64,000 nucleotides of DNA, from positions 143,181,505-143,245,504 of the forward strand of contig CM060706.1 of assembly GCA_030686995.1 (NCBI GenBank), in the 5' to 3' direction. The notes under the pieces are model-generated. The model was not told the origin of the DNA. It was given only the letters and a program-made list of their open reading frames with translations, and made no database searches. Source of the DNA: Artemisia argyi. Lineage: Eukaryota > Streptophyta > Magnoliopsida > Asterales > Asteraceae. A program made the position numbers and the translations under genes. Of this stretch, positions 47,008 through 59,935 are shown piece by piece (the first letter of the stretch is position 1; the number at the start of each line of letters is the position of its first letter).

Positions 47008-50000
47008 ATGGCTTCTGAAGAAAGATTTGTTCAACCATCGATTCCTCGATTCGATGGTCAATATGAGCACTGGAGTATGCTCATGGAGAACTTTTTAAGA
47101 TCAAAAGAGTATTGGCAAGTCATCGAATACGGTGTAGAAACACCAGAGAACATAACAGCCCTTACTAATGCGCAGCAACAAGAGTTAAATGCGATGAAGT
47201 TGAAAGATTTAAAAGCCAAAAATTACTTGTTTCAAGCCATTGATCGTTCAATTCTTGAAACAATTCTCAACAAAGCAACGTCAAAAGATATCTGGGACTC
47301 GATGAAGAAAAAGTACCAGGGATCTACAAGGGCAAGGAGGCAGCAGCTTCAAGCTTTACGTTCTGAATTTGAGACGATCAGAATGAAGTCGGATGAACCA
47401 GTGTCAGATTATTTCTCTCGAGTGATGGCCATTGTCAACAAAATGCGTATCCACGGAGACAAAACAGAAGATGTTACTGTCGTTGAAAAGATCCTTCGAT
47501 CACTGACAACAAAATTTAATTTTGTTGTTTGTGCTATAGAAGAGTCGAAAGACGTGGACGAGCTCTCACTTGATGAACTGCAAAGTTCACTGATGGTGCA
47601 TGAACAGAAGTTCAAACAACCAGACGCGGAAGAACGAGCATTGAAGGTCTCAACTGATCATTCAATGACAAGTAAAAGAGGTGGAGGACGAGGCTCGAGT
47701 AATCATAATTTTGGTGGACGTGGTCGAGGTCAAGGCAGAAGCAATAGAGGCCGAGGTAGAGGACGAGGAGGTTATTTTCAGCCTCAACATCATGGAAACA
47801 GATTCCATGATAATGGAAGAGGACGAGGTGATTATCATGCAAGGACATCGGACAAATCAAGCATTGAATGTTATCGTTGTCATAAGTTCGGGCATTATAG
47901 CAACGAATGTCGAACGAATTTGGGCGGTACGCAGGGAGAAGAGGTTAACTATGCAGAAAATGAGGTGCCACAAGATGAAATATTGTTACTGATGGCTTCT
48001 TGTGAAATGGAGACAACCAACAAGAACGTGTGGTATCTAGACACTGGATGTAGTAATCACATGAGTGGAGACAAAACGTTATTTACAGCTCTTGACGAGT
48101 CATTTAGAGATTCTGTAAGGTTTGGAAACGACATGAAGGTTTCTGTGTTGGGAAAAGGAGAAGCGACGGTAGTGACAGAACATAATGTCACTCACAACAT
48201 GTCCAGTGTCCTCTATGTCCCTGATTTAAAGACCAATCTTTTGAGTATTGGTCAACTTCAAGAGAAAGGGTACGAGATCTCTATTAAAAAGGGTGTTTGC
48301 AAAATTCTACATGATGAGTTTGGGTTAATCGCTCAAGCTAACATGACAAGAAACAGAATGTTTCCTCTTTATCTCAACCATATTGGTCAGACGTGTTTTG
48401 GAGCAAAAGTGTCTGACGAAGCTCGGTTGTGGCATGTTCGATATGGGCACCTGGGTTTTGGAGGTTTGAAAACACTTCAACAAAAGGCTATGGTTGCTGG
48501 TCTCCCACACTTCTCAAGTTCCTCATATGTATGTGAAGAATGTACTTTAAGCAAACAACATCGAGAACCATTTCCGAAAGGAAAAACTCAGAGGGCTAAA
48601 AAGTTGTTGGAGATAGTTCACTCAGATATTTGCGGGCCAATAGATCCAACTTCTAATGGAGGTAAACGTTATTTTATTACGTTTATTGATGACTTCAGTA
48701 GAAAGACTTGGGTTTATTTTTTACAAGAAAAGTCTGAAGCTTTTATAGCATTCAAAAACTATAAAGCTTTGGTAGAGAAACAAGTTGGTTGCCAGGTACA
48801 AGTATTGAGAACTGATCTTGGAGGAGAATATATATCACACGAATTTACAAAATTTTGTGAAGAGCAAGGTATCAAGCGACAACTCACAGCAGCCTACACA
48901 CCACAACAAAATGGTGTGAGTGAGAGAAAGAACCGAACAATCTTAAACATGGTGAGAAGTCTTATGCAACATAGCAAATTACCTAAGAATTTTTGGCCAG
49001 AAGCTGTCAATTGGAGCATTCGTATTCTGAATAGAAGCCCGACTTTTGCTGTCCAGAATATGACTCCAGAAGAGGCATGGAGTGGGAAGAAACCGGATGT
49101 GAGTAACTTTAGAGTCTTCGGTTGTATTTCTTATGCTCGTGTTCCCGATCAGAAGAGAAAGAAACTAGATGACAAAGGAGAAAAATGTATTCTTCTTGGT
49201 GTTAGTGATTGTTCAAAAGCCTACAAATTGTATAATCCAAACACTAAAAAGATAATCATCAGTCGCGATGTCATCTTTGACGAAGATAATGTTTGGCAAT
49301 GGGATAAACCTCACACTCAACAACAAGTTCCAACAGATCTTGATGGTGATAGTTCACATCATCATGATGAAGATATATTGCAGCCACCAGTTGTTGAGTC
49401 CAGTGCAACCGAAGAGTCAACGATACCTACAAGAGAGACAAGATCATCTCGAGTTAGACGAAGACCATCCTGGATGAATGACTATGAAGTGACAGGAGTT
49501 GAGCAATCAGAAGACCCACTTGTTCATTTTGCATTTTTTGCAGATTGTGATCCCGTAGTCTTTGAAGTAGCTGTTAAAGAACCTAAATGGCAGAAAGCTA
49601 TGGATGAAGAAATTGCTGCCATCGAAAGAAACGAGACTTGGGAATTAGTTGATCTTCCCAAAGGGCAGAAAGTTATTGATGTTAAGTGGGTTTACAAGAC
49701 AAAACTAAAAAGCAACGATGAAGTTGATAAGTACAAGGCTCGTTTGGTCGCAAAAGGGTACGAGCAGGAGTACGGTATCGATTACAAGGAAGTATTTTCC
49801 CCTGTTGCAAGGCACGATACGATTCGACTGGTGATTGCCTTGGCCGCTCAAAATTCTTGGCCTATTTTTCATCTCGATGTGAAATCAGCTTTCTTACATG
49901 GAGAACTAAAGGAGCAGGTATTCGTAAATCAACCTCCTGGTTATGTTAAAGATACACATAAGGTTTATAAGTTGAATAAGGCTTTATATGGCCTTAAACA

Positions 50001-51072
50001 AGCTCCGAGAGCTTGGTATGGTCGTATTGAAGCTTATTTTCTTAAACAAGGCTTTCGTAAATGTCCTTATGAGTATAGTCTGTTCGTAAAAATGGAAGAT
50101 GGGGGGAAAATACTAATGGTTTGTTTATATGTGGATGACTTGTTATTTACGGGGAACGATATCGTCATGTTTGAAAAGTTTAAGAAGTCGGTGATGGCAG
50201 AATTTGATATGTCTGATCTTGGGAGATTGACTTATTTTCTTGGTATAGAGGTTGTTCAGTCTGTTGCAGGAATTTTTATCTCTCAAAGAAAGTACACACA
50301 AGAGATATTAAAGAAGTTTCGAATGAAGGATTGCAATCCGGTTAGCACACCAGTGGAGCCATGTGTGAAGATCGTGAAAGATGATAATGGAAGAGATGTT
50401 GATAGTACTTTGTACAAGCAAATTGTGGGGAGTTTAATGTATCTCACTACAACAAGGCCAGATATTATGTATGCTGTTAATTTGGTATGCAGGTTCATGG
50501 AAAGCCCAAAAGAAGTGCATTTTCAAGCAGCTAAAAGGATCATGAGATACTTACAAGGAACTCTTGGTTATGGTATAATGTATAAAAGAGGAGAAGATTC
50601 AGAGTTGATTGGATTCACAGATAGCGACTATGCAGGAGATTTAGATGATGGTAAAAGCACTTTTGGTTATGCTTTTATGATAGGTTCAGGAGCTATTTCA
50701 TGGTCATCAAGGAAACAACCTATCGTCACTCTTTCAACTACTGAAGCTGAACTTGTTGCAGCAACAGCTTGTGGTTGTCAAGCTATTTGGCTTAGGTATA
50801 TTCTTGAGGAACTTAATTTCAGTCAAGGAGAACCCACTATTATCTTTTGTGATAATAATTCCTCAATAAAGTTATCAAGAAATCCAGTTCTTCATGGGAG
50901 AAGCAAGCATATTAGTGTGAGATATCATTTCTTAAGAGACCGCACAAGAAGTCAAGAATTGGAGTTGGTTTATTGCAGAAGTGAAGATCAAGTTGCTGAT
51001 ATATTTACAAAAGCCCTCAAGCCTGCTGTGTTTCAGAAGTTGAGAAGGATGCTTGGAGTTTGCAAGATCTGA
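47008..51072 (+). CDS. gag-pol: gag-pol polyprotein of the young copia element, intact
   Basis: 1,354 codons without a stop. The gag domain starts MASEERFVQPSIPRFDG; a Gly/Arg-rich segment and a zinc knuckle CYRCHKFGHYSNEC (codons 288-301) follow. The protease motif LDTGCSNH has Asp345. The integrase has an HHCC region (YGHLGF ... CEECTLSK) and core Asp540, Asp603 and Glu639, with the exact 35-residue spacing. Reverse transcriptase includes SAFLHGELKEQV and YVDD at codons 1041-1044. RNase H has FTDSDYAGD, STTEAELVA and CDNNSSIK. The integrase motif around Asp603 reads RTDLGGEY where RTDNGGEY is more usual. The first ATG follows the primer site by about 85 nt and lies in frame with gag. All catalytic residues are present, so this copy could be active. 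Confidence 0.95.
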   Translation: MASEERFVQPSIPRFDGQYEHWSMLMENFLRSKEYWQVIEYGVETPENITALTNAQQQELNAMKLKDLKAKNYLFQAIDRSILETILNKATSKDIWDSMKKKYQGSTRARRQQLQALRSEFETIRMKSDEPVSDYFSRVMAIVNKMRIHGDKTEDVTVVEKILRSLTTKFNFVVCAIEESKDVDELSLDELQSSLMVHEQKFKQPDAEERALKVSTDHSMTSKRGGGRGSSNHNFGGRGRGQGRSNRGRGRGRGGYFQPQHHGNRFHDNGRGRGDYHARTSDKSSIECYRCHKFGHYSNECRTNLGGTQGEEVNYAENEVPQDEILLLMASCEMETTNKNVWYLDTGCSNHMSGDKTLFTALDESFRDSVRFGNDMKVSVLGKGEATVVTEHNVTHNMSSVLYVPDLKTNLLSIGQLQEKGYEISIKKGVCKILHDEFGLIAQANMTRNRMFPLYLNHIGQTCFGAKVSDEARLWHVRYGHLGFGGLKTLQQKAMVAGLPHFSSSSYVCEECTLSKQHREPFPKGKTQRAKKLLEIVHSDICGPIDPTSNGGKRYFITFIDDFSRKTWVYFLQEKSEAFIAFKNYKALVEKQVGCQVQVLRTDLGGEYISHEFTKFCEEQGIKRQLTAAYTPQQNGVSERKNRTILNMVRSLMQHSKLPKNFWPEAVNWSIRILNRSPTFAVQNMTPEEAWSGKKPDVSNFRVFGCISYARVPDQKRKKLDDKGEKCILLGVSDCSKAYKLYNPNTKKIIISRDVIFDEDNVWQWDKPHTQQQVPTDLDGDSSHHHDEDILQPPVVESSATEESTIPTRETRSSRVRRRPSWMNDYEVTGVEQSEDPLVHFAFFADCDPVVFEVAVKEPKWQKAMDEEIAAIERNETWELVDLPKGQKVIDVKWVYKTKLKSNDEVDKYKARLVAKGYEQEYGIDYKEVFSPVARHDTIRLVIALAAQNSWPIFHLDVKSAFLHGELKEQVFVNQPPGYVKDTHKVYKLNKALYGLKQAPRAWYGRIEAYFLKQGFRKCPYEYSLFVKMEDGGKILMVCLYVDDLLFTGNDIVMFEKFKKSVMAEFDMSDLGRLTYFLGIEVVQSVAGIFISQRKYTQEILKKFRMKDCNPVSTPVEPCVKIVKDDNGRDVDSTLYKQIVGSLMYLTTTRPDIMYAVNLVCRFMESPKEVHFQAAKRIMRYLQGTLGYGIMYKRGEDSELIGFTDSDYAGDLDDGKSTFGYAFMIGSGAISWSSRKQPIVTLSTTEAELVAATACGCQAIWLRYILEELNFSQGEPTIIFCDNNSSIKLSRNPVLHGRSKHISVRYHFLRDRTRSQELELVYCRSEDQVADIFTKALKPAVFQKLRRMLGVCKI

Positions 51073-51100
51073 AGTTTACGAGTCATTCAAACTATCAGTT

Positions 51101-51112
51101 TAAGGGAGGATT
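51101..51112 (+). other. Polypurine tract of the young copia element
   Basis: TAAGGGAGGATT directly before the 3' LTR, the plus-strand primer site. Confidence 0.8.
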
Positions 51113-51384
51113 TGTTGAATAAACTGATATTTTGTTTACTTAGTCATCCATGTTTACTGGTTTGACCAGTTATTTAGGAGAGTCTAATGCATGATAGTTA
51201 GTTGAAGTAGTGGCAAGTTATTAGGTAGTCGTTTCCTATTTTCAAGTATTCTAGTAGTTGCTCTATACCTATAAATAGAGCTAGTTGTTTTGTAGTTTTC
51301 ATCATAAAAGTTCAGCAGAATAAAAGAACTCCTTCCTCCCAAATCAATAGCCTTTATCTTTGTTATCTTAGTCACTTATTAACA
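51113..51384 (+). repeat. 3' LTR of the young copia element
   Basis: 272 bp, one visible difference from the 5' LTR. It is followed by GAGAC (51385-51389). Confidence 0.93.
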
Positions 51385-52271
51385 GAGACGTTAGTAAAGA
51401 TTAATTTTTTGGTAATTAATGTAACCATTTCCTCCATCTTTATTCCTTATAAATTGTGTACTCTTCTTTCATCTTTTAATACACCAAAAACACATAAAGT
51501 AATTCCTCTCTTTTTGTTTTTGACTTCAATGTTGATTCATTTTGTATCGTTTGTAATAGAGGGAGGACACGGTTTTGGTTCGCCTTGATAACCCGTTTGT
51601 GCTAACGGAGTTATCCGTTGTTGTTGTATCTTGGGAGATAGACGTTCACGATTCTCAAGCACCGTGGAGAGAACGAATCTGTCTTAAGGAAACTGTGAGC
51701 ATCACAGGCCTCAACATTTTTCTTGTTTGTGTTTTTGAGTCTCCACATCTAAAGATTTACGGTACCGTTTCTTTACACTTTTATGGTTTCTATGTTATGT
51801 TTTATTTGTCTCTAGCTAGTAGCAATATACCTGTAAATATATAACAGATTCATCCACAGATGATTACAAGGTTGTTATGGGGATCAAGATGGGTAAAGCA
51901 GGGACACGCTTTTTCAAGTTTTATCATTGAAATCAAATATTTGGAAACTTATTGGACAAAGAAATTATGAAGTTGTTATGAGTAGTCGTTTTGGTTCCTT
52001 ATGGAATGGAGCGGTCCACTGGTTTATGAAGGATTGTGATACTAAGACTACAGTAATTATTTCTTTTGATTTATCTAAAGAGAAATTCAAAGAAATCTCT
52101 CAACCTGATGACTCAATATATGAATGTGATTATTTTAATGGACTCGGGATTCTCAAAGAATGTCTATGCATATTTCGCTACCATCCTCCATCTAAGAGAT
52201 GGATAATGAAAAACTATAATGATAAAGAGTCCTGGTGCTTATGTGATGATGATTGGGAGATTTCCAAATAA

Positions 52272-53791
<1,520 letters not shown>

Positions 53792-54284
53792 CGCTCTGTT
53801 CTCGAGTTTTTTTTTTAAAGGAATGGAAGGGGATGGAAGGGGATGGGAAGGGAAATAAAAAATATGGGTGTTCTTAAGTTTTTTTAGGAAGGAAGAGGAG
53901 GGGACGGGAAGGGGAGAGGGAGGGAAGGTATGGACTTTTTAGTGTATATCTTTTCCGCCCAATTTTGGGGGGATTTGGAAGGGAAGCGGGCTGGGCTTGT
54001 GTACAATTACATTTATATCCTCACTTTTCATGCACGTTTTATCTCCTTTGACCTAGTTATCCCATATCACACATCTGTACAACGGCCACAACGTTTCACA
54101 TCACACTTCTGATTCTGTATACGCCACAACGTTTTCTTCTCGCAATCAAGAAACGAGTTGTAAGTTTATTATTTGATTCTAGTTTAAATTTTAATCAGAT
54201 CGTGATGTTTTTAAGTTTTCATTATGTGTTTTTTTATTGTTTTACATTAGTTTGATTGAGGGTTTGTTTGATCATGTATACTGT

Positions 54285-54391
54285 TCTTGTTAATCGTGTA
54301 GAATATCACCATTAGAAGTTTTCAAATGTGTTTTAGTGGCATGAATACATGTATACCCCTCTTGTTAATCGTGTAGAATATCACCATTAGA
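54285..54391. repeat. Direct repeat in the 5' region of the Harbinger element
   Basis: CTTGTTAATCGTGTAGAATATCACCATTAG-type sequence occurs twice (about 54285 and 54360), about 75 bp apart, upstream of the transposase. This could be a transposase or Myb binding region. Confidence 0.75.
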
Positions 54392-55076
54392 TGTTTGATG
54401 TGTGTTTATACTATTCTTGTTAACGAGCAATGAAAGGAAGATGAGACAAATGTTAACGAGATACTATTTGCTAGTACCCAGGATAATTATTTGTTCTAAA
54501 CAGAAGTGAATATATAGTATAATTATTTTATATTTGAAAGCTGTGAGAAGTAATAATTTTACAAATGATGATATGCATACCCTGTATACTAAATTAAAAA
54601 TGGAAAAATAGATGAAACCTTATTAATCAATGTGTATCCTGGCTTCTCTATTGATAAATGGTAAGGCAATCCTTTATACGAACCCAACCCTATTTGTTAT
54701 GCAATTCTGATCTTTTGTGTTTTGCTTTGAGAGAGTTTGAACTTGCAACTGATAACATGCTTAGTTAAAAACTGAATGTGCATATGATCTAGCTATCTAT
54801 TTGACCATCTGCTTATAAGTTAGTACTTTAGGTGTGAGTTTATGACCCACTGGTGCTTCTTGTGCATTATTAGGTAGCAGTGGAAAGTGTGATTAGTGAG
54901 CAACATAGGTAGGCAGTTTTCAATGGGTAATTTACCTCTTTTAGATCATGTACTTCAGTATCATCAATACTAATAAAACTTATTACTATGTATCTAGCAA
55001 ATGATAGTAAGTATTTGTCTTATGATGACTTATATAGTTCAAAATAATCACAATATAGGTTGTTCACACTAGCAAC

Positions 55077-56364
55077 ATGGATGTTGATAACTTAATTCGC
55101 ATTGCGCGAACTCAACAGTTAGCCGTAATTCACGTGGTTTGTTTAGTTGTCGCTTATCTTGCTCTTAGCGATTCTCGTAAAAGAAAACGTGTTAATCTAC
55201 CTTCGCAAGAATTAAGGTTGCATAGACAAGCAGTACGGGAAGAGATGTTGCAAGACCTATCAACAAATAACAACAGTCGTAAAATAATTCGTATGAGTGT
55301 GGACGCTTTTAAGTTATTGTGTCAAAAGTTACAAAATGAATGTGGTCTACGTCAATCCCAACGTATGTCGATTGAGGAACAAGTTGCTAGATTTCTTCAT
55401 ATAGTAGGGAATGATTTTAGAACCCGTTTTGTCTCTTGGTTATATCGTCGATCCGTATCAGCCACTAGTAGACATTTTCATAGAGTTCTGAATGCAATAA
55501 TATGTTTAGAAGAACAATATATTAAGCAACCAACTGGTGATATAGTTCAAAAAGAAATCCAAGAGAAACCAAGATGTTATCCCTATTTCAAAGATTGTAT
55601 AGGGGCTATCGACGGAATACATGTTCGTGTGAGAGTACCTAATAGAGATGCCCCTAGATATCGTGGTCGTAAAGGATATCCAACAATCAACGTGTTAGTT
55701 GCTTGTACATTTGATTTGAAGTTCACATATGTTTTAAGTGGTTGGGAAGGGACAGCATCAGACTCGAGAATAATAAAAGATGCACTTACTAGAGATGATA
55801 AGCTACTTATTCCTGAGGGTAAAATCTTTAATATAAGTCAAATAATATAAATTTTAACGTTTAGATTCTAAAATATACTATGTTTATATAGGTAAGTATT
55901 ATCTTGTTGACGGTGGTCTACCCCATAAAAGTACACTCATAGCACCATACAAAGGTGTTAGATATCATCTTAAGGAGTACTCGGCTCGTGCACCTCAGAA
56001 TTCAAAAGAGTTGTTTAACCTCCGACATTCATCGTTATGAAACTCTATTGAACGCGCATTTGGTGTCTTAAAAAAAAGATTTCCTATAATTAGAAGTGCA
56101 ACAGAACCATTTTACTCATGCGATACACAATCAGACATATTCTTGGCATGTTGTATTTTGCATAACTTTTTACTTGAGGTAGATCGGGACCAAGAACTAG
56201 AAGATGAAGTGACGCACGATATGTTAGATGCATCACAAGATGAAGAACTCAATGGTACAAGAGACGAAGATGAGAGGGGTGAACATATTAGAAACTCAAT
56301 TGCAGATGATATGTGGAATGATTATATTTTGCATCCGAACAATGAAATTAACATGTCTATTTAG
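55077..56364 (+). pseudogene. PIF/Harbinger DDE transposase, two exons, one nonsense codon
   Basis: Cuts and inserts the element. Exon 1 is 55077-55818, intron 55819-55891 (GT...ATATAG, 73 bp), exon 2 55892-56364; splicing restores the family motif GKYYLVD. About 404 codons. A helix-turn-helix-like N-terminal half is followed by the nuclease domain with Asp179 (AIDGIH) and Asp229 (ASDSRI), and the catalytic Glu in NSIERAFG (56050-56052). A TGA at 56038-56040 interrupts exon 2 just four codons before that Glu, at a place where family members usually have Arg. Without readthrough the product lacks the last catalytic residue. The partner Myb-like gene follows 230 bp downstream. Confidence 0.88.
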
Positions 56365-56597
56365 TGTTTGAATTTGTATTGTCCTTTGAAATATAACCTA
56401 TCTAGACTTTTTGTTTATTTTGTTCATCATTGTTAGAATATAATTTATCAAGACTTTTTTGTGCATGATTACTTATTTATATTTGGAATTTTCTTACTGA
56501 ATCTTACATGTGGATAATATATTGTTTAGTTTATATATATTGATTATTTTAAAAAGCTTGTAAGAATGATTGTTTCTTTAATGTACAGATTGTAACA

Positions 56598-57688
56598 ATG
56601 GGCAAAAGTGATGGAGCTGACAAAACTGATAATGATGGAGCTACCGTGAAGAAAGAGTCATTGTCGTGGAATGATCAGATGGATGCTGCATTCATCGAGG
56701 GTTTGCTTAAAGAACAAAATGACAGGAATAGACCTAACGGGACTTTCTCGTCTACTGCATATAATAATATAGTGAAGGCGTTAAATGCTAAGTTTAATAT
56801 TACATTGGACAAAGACAAATTGAAAAATCGAATCAAGACTCTAAAAAAGTACTTTAACCAGTTCCATGATGTTTTTAAAGGCGTTGCATTGAGTGGTTAT
56901 GCATGGAACCCGAGTACCAAGTTAATTGAGGCTGAAGATGAGGTGTGGGAAGCACTCAAGAAGGTATGGTCAATCTAATTCATGTGAAATTAGTGATTGT
57001 GATATTTTTTTTATTAATTATTTGTAATATATAGGACAATCCTGATGTTTACGACTTGAAGAATAAACAAGTTAAATGTTATGACGAAATGTATGCTTTG
57101 TGGGCAAAAGATAGAGCTGTAGGTACTTCTTCTCTAACTGCTAAAGAGAAAAGAAAGCAACTAAACAATGACAAGCAATCAGAAACATTTGAAATTGAAG
57201 AAACCGATACCTTTTGTGAGATCAACGGGGTAACTTTAGATAATTTCGACACTAGTGATGACATCCAAATTACATCACCACCACCACAACAAGCTAAGCT
57301 CCCAACTAAATCAAAAAGTAAAAAAAGAAAAGCTGATGAAGAGGATCCAATACGGAGTAGGATTGCGGACTCTCTTGATAATATAATGCATGCTCTAGAC
57401 AGGAATTCTAAGGTACTCGGTTTATTTCGAACACATATTAGTAGTATCGAACACATATTGATCTTGTCGTTTTCTACTTGTTATAAGGTAATTGAGAACT
57501 CTCGTCCACATGTGTATACTGAGAAGGAAATTTACGAAGAATTGCGGTGCCTAGGTCTTCCTAAAGAAGCCATACAGCCTACGTATTTGTTTTTGCTGGA
57601 ACATCCGGTCCAAACACGTGGACTTTTTGGCTGTCCTTTTGAAGCCAGAAGGGATTATCTCAAGACTTTGATGGGCCTAGACATGTGA
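56598..57688 (+). CDS. Myb/SANT-like accessory protein of the Harbinger element, two exons
   Basis: Exon 1 is 56598-56963, intron 56964-57034 (GTATGG...ATATAG, 71 bp), exon 2 57035-57688; about 339 codons with no stop. The N-terminal Myb/SANT-like region (SWNDQMDAAFIEGLLKEQ ... LKNRIKTLKKYFNQF ... GYAWNPSTKLIEA) is the type paired with Harbinger transposases, where it binds element ends and helps carry the transposase into the nucleus. Exon 2 has a basic cluster KSKSKKRKADEE (about 57310-57345) that fits a nuclear localisation signal. The C-terminal tail has a repeated-helix pattern. It appears intact. Confidence 0.85.
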
Positions 57689-57891
57689 AGACTTTTTGTC
57701 CAATTCTGATAGAGCATGTGTGACACAGCAAACACAAAAGGATTATTACATTATGTTTGGTTTTTGATCGAACTGAATTTATCTCAAGACCTTAACTATC
57801 TGTTTCAGTTCGTTTACAATTCTGAAAGAGCAAGTGTGAAGACTTTTTATGATATCTGTTTCTGTTCGTTTAACTGAAACTACTATATTCA

Positions 57892-58045
57892 CTGTATATG
57901 ATATCTGTTTCAGTTTGGTTTTTGCTGGGTAGTAACACGCCTCTTATATGTTAACTGTATATCAATGATATCTGTTTCAGTTTGGTTTTTGTTGGGTAGT
58001 AACACGCCTCTTATATTCAATGTATATGATATCTGTTTCAGTTTG
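57892..58045. repeat. Tandem repeat in the 3' region of the Harbinger element
   Basis: Two and a half copies of a ~65-bp unit containing GATATCTGTTTCAGTTTGGT and AGTAACACGCCTCTTATA. Subterminal repeats often serve as transposase binding sites; that role is inference here. Confidence 0.75.
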
Positions 58046-58273
58046 GTATTTGCCTTTGTCTATCATAATGATGTACTATCAATGAATGTCAAAATATATA
58101 TGACTTTGAGGGTATCTTGGTAATTTGGGTACCTTCCTTTCCCTTCCTTGCAACTTAAAAATTAGACTTGAGAACACAAATAAAAACCCTTCCATTCTTC
58201 ACAGTTTCATCCCTTCTCATCCCCTCCCCTCCCCTTCCCTTCTTTAAAAATTAGACTCGAGAACAGAGCGTTA

Positions 58274-59892
58274 AGTTCGATTGAGATAAGAAATAAAGGG
58301 TCATTTTTGCTTTTGTTTTGTTTCTACCAAAAGAAAAAAAATAAAACATATGTGGTTTAGGTGGCTGAAAAAAAGAATAGTGGCTTAGGTTTATCAAGTA
58401 GGGCTATGTGCATATATATTAGGTTTAGGGTTAGCTTATGGGTTGGGCTTATTATTTAGGATAGTAGGTTTGTGGTTGGCCAACACAATTATGTGTTTAT
58501 AATCTTTTAGTCCAATTATATTATATAAATATAAATGTGTTTTGTGAGCTGGTTATATAAAAAAATGATATTATAATTTGGCTTACAAATAACGTTGGGC
58601 TAAATGTTTAAGGTTCGTTGGATTAGATATCGAGCTAGTTATCATGAAAACAATGAGTTAAAGTGATAACTGTAACACGTTTGCTGAAATAGATGAACCG
58701 AAACCGTGTTATATGAATTTTAAGATTGATTTTTTTTTTTTCCAAATATCAATCTTAAAAGATACATTTATCGTATTGTCATGGTTTACTATATACTTAA
58801 AAAAATGGATAATTAAAAACATTCAAACAATCTAAAAGACAAACAACATTATTTCATTCAGATTCAGGCTTCATAACCACCTCTTACCAGTAAGATGTTG
58901 GAGTTAGATTCATACTCAAAATATCTTAATGAAATAAAGCCACCCTGAGTGAGAGGATGATATTTATATGAGAAGGAGGGAAAATGCAGATGTTTTAAAA
59001 AAGTCATTTGGTCACGTTCTTATATAAGTTAGGTTAGGTGGGGAAGGGTCGAGTCGGGTTACTTTAATGGATCCCTTAGATTTAAGATCAACCACCGTAA
59101 TAACAATTAGGGGTGTTTTGTTGGGGTTTTCTCTAAAACTCTATTCCTTCAAACCAAACAACACTAATGATAATAAGAAAATATTACTAGTAAATAATTT
59201 CTTGATGGTATTCAAGATAACGCACTGCTTCCATTTGATGTAAGCCATAAATAGATATTGGAAACAATATATGAAAGAATGGGTTTTGAATTCTTTGTGT
59301 GCAATATCTTTTATAAAATAAAATAAAACCTTTATTGAGAATTTTGCATTTCAAAAAAATTAATTTATACCTGATTTAGTAATAATTTTAATAAAAAAAA
59401 TTATTTTTTTATTAGGTAATATTTTATATTTATCTATAACACAAGTAGAAGATAAATACAAAAAATATAGATAAGATATTTAAAAAAATTTTGGCTAATA
59501 AAATGTCAAAATTGAATTGATTTTAGTCAAATTTAATAAATTTGATGAAGAATTTAATTGAGGAAAAAAAACACATAAAAATATATGTGTCAAATTTATA
59601 AAAACTAAAACTTACAAAAGATGAGATAATTAATAAAACTTTAGTGGTTGTATCTTAAAAATATTATATAGAGTTAAGTGTAAAATTATAAGTCTCCATG
59701 TTTTTAATAACTTTAGATAATAAACAAATAACCTCGTACATTTTATACCCCATATATTTTATAATATGAAATTTGTTTACAATTACATAACTATTAATAT
59801 TAGTTTGAGACTTTCATCAATTAAAATACAAAATTTTGTTAATATACGAATTAGTTTTAATATACTTTAAAAATATTTTTAAAATAAATATT

Positions 59893-59935
<43 letters not shown>

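Larger units (their letters stand above)
46638..51384 (+). mobile_element. Complete, young Ty1/copia element (4.75 kb)
   Basis: 272-bp LTRs (46638-46909 and 51113-51384) differ at one base that I can see (TTATGTAG versus TTAGGTAG). The GAGAC duplication flanks both sides. A tRNA-Met primer site follows the 5' LTR and a purine tract precedes the 3' LTR. A single open frame of 1,354 codons encodes gag and pol. It is not a Sirevirus: it is short, has no coiled-coil gag extension and only one purine tract. The lineage may be Ivana/Oryco- or Tork-like, but I cannot decide. The LTR difference suggests about 0.14 million years at 1.3e-8 per site per year. Confidence 0.93.
46523..51846 (+). mobile_element. 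Solo LTR (about 570 bp) inside the F-box pseudogene, itself split by a copia element
   Basis: TGTTGGAATAAG at 46523 and TATATAACA ending at 51846 bound a non-coding sequence that, without the copia element (46638-51384 plus one duplication), is about 572 bp. The flanks are GGTTC (46518-46522) and GATTC (51847-51851), a 5-bp duplication with one mismatch. Removing it rejoins F-box-associated-domain coding sequence. A TATA-like CCTTATAAATT lies at about 51447. The strand is inferred from LTR polarity. Confidence 0.65.
45906..52271 (+). pseudogene. F-box protein pseudogene, interrupted by a MITE and a solo LTR that itself holds a copia element
   Basis: Three pieces of one single-exon gene. Piece 1 (45906-46194) has the N-terminal F-box (LVEDILMRLNLEDLIRCKSV) and ends SSNGLV then TGA (46182-46184). 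Piece 2 (about 46396-46522) has NPSTRDVKKL, the start of an F-box-associated domain. Piece 3 (about 51847-52271) has DDYKVV, SLKSNIWKLIG and further F-box-associated blocks to a TAA at 52271. An extra-T frame change lies near 51911-51915. Such proteins are substrate receptors of SCF ubiquitin ligases, with the F-box binding SKP1 and the C-terminal domain the target. With a stop, a frame change and three insertions this copy cannot make the full protein. The pieces total about 280 codons, shorter than the usual 350-400. Confidence 0.8.
53792..58270 (+). mobile_element. Complete PIF/Harbinger DNA transposon (4.5 kb)
   Basis: Terminal inverted repeats begin CGCTCTGTTCTCGAG on both sides and are flanked by TTA (53789-53791 and 58271-58273), the PIF/Harbinger target. 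Subterminal GGAAGGG-rich sequence with an extra GTTCT(C/T)AAG phrase is mirrored at both ends for over 100 bp. Two genes in the same orientation lie inside: a DDE transposase and a Myb/SANT-like protein, the usual pair for this superfamily. One nonsense codon in the transposase is the only clear defect. Confidence 0.9.
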
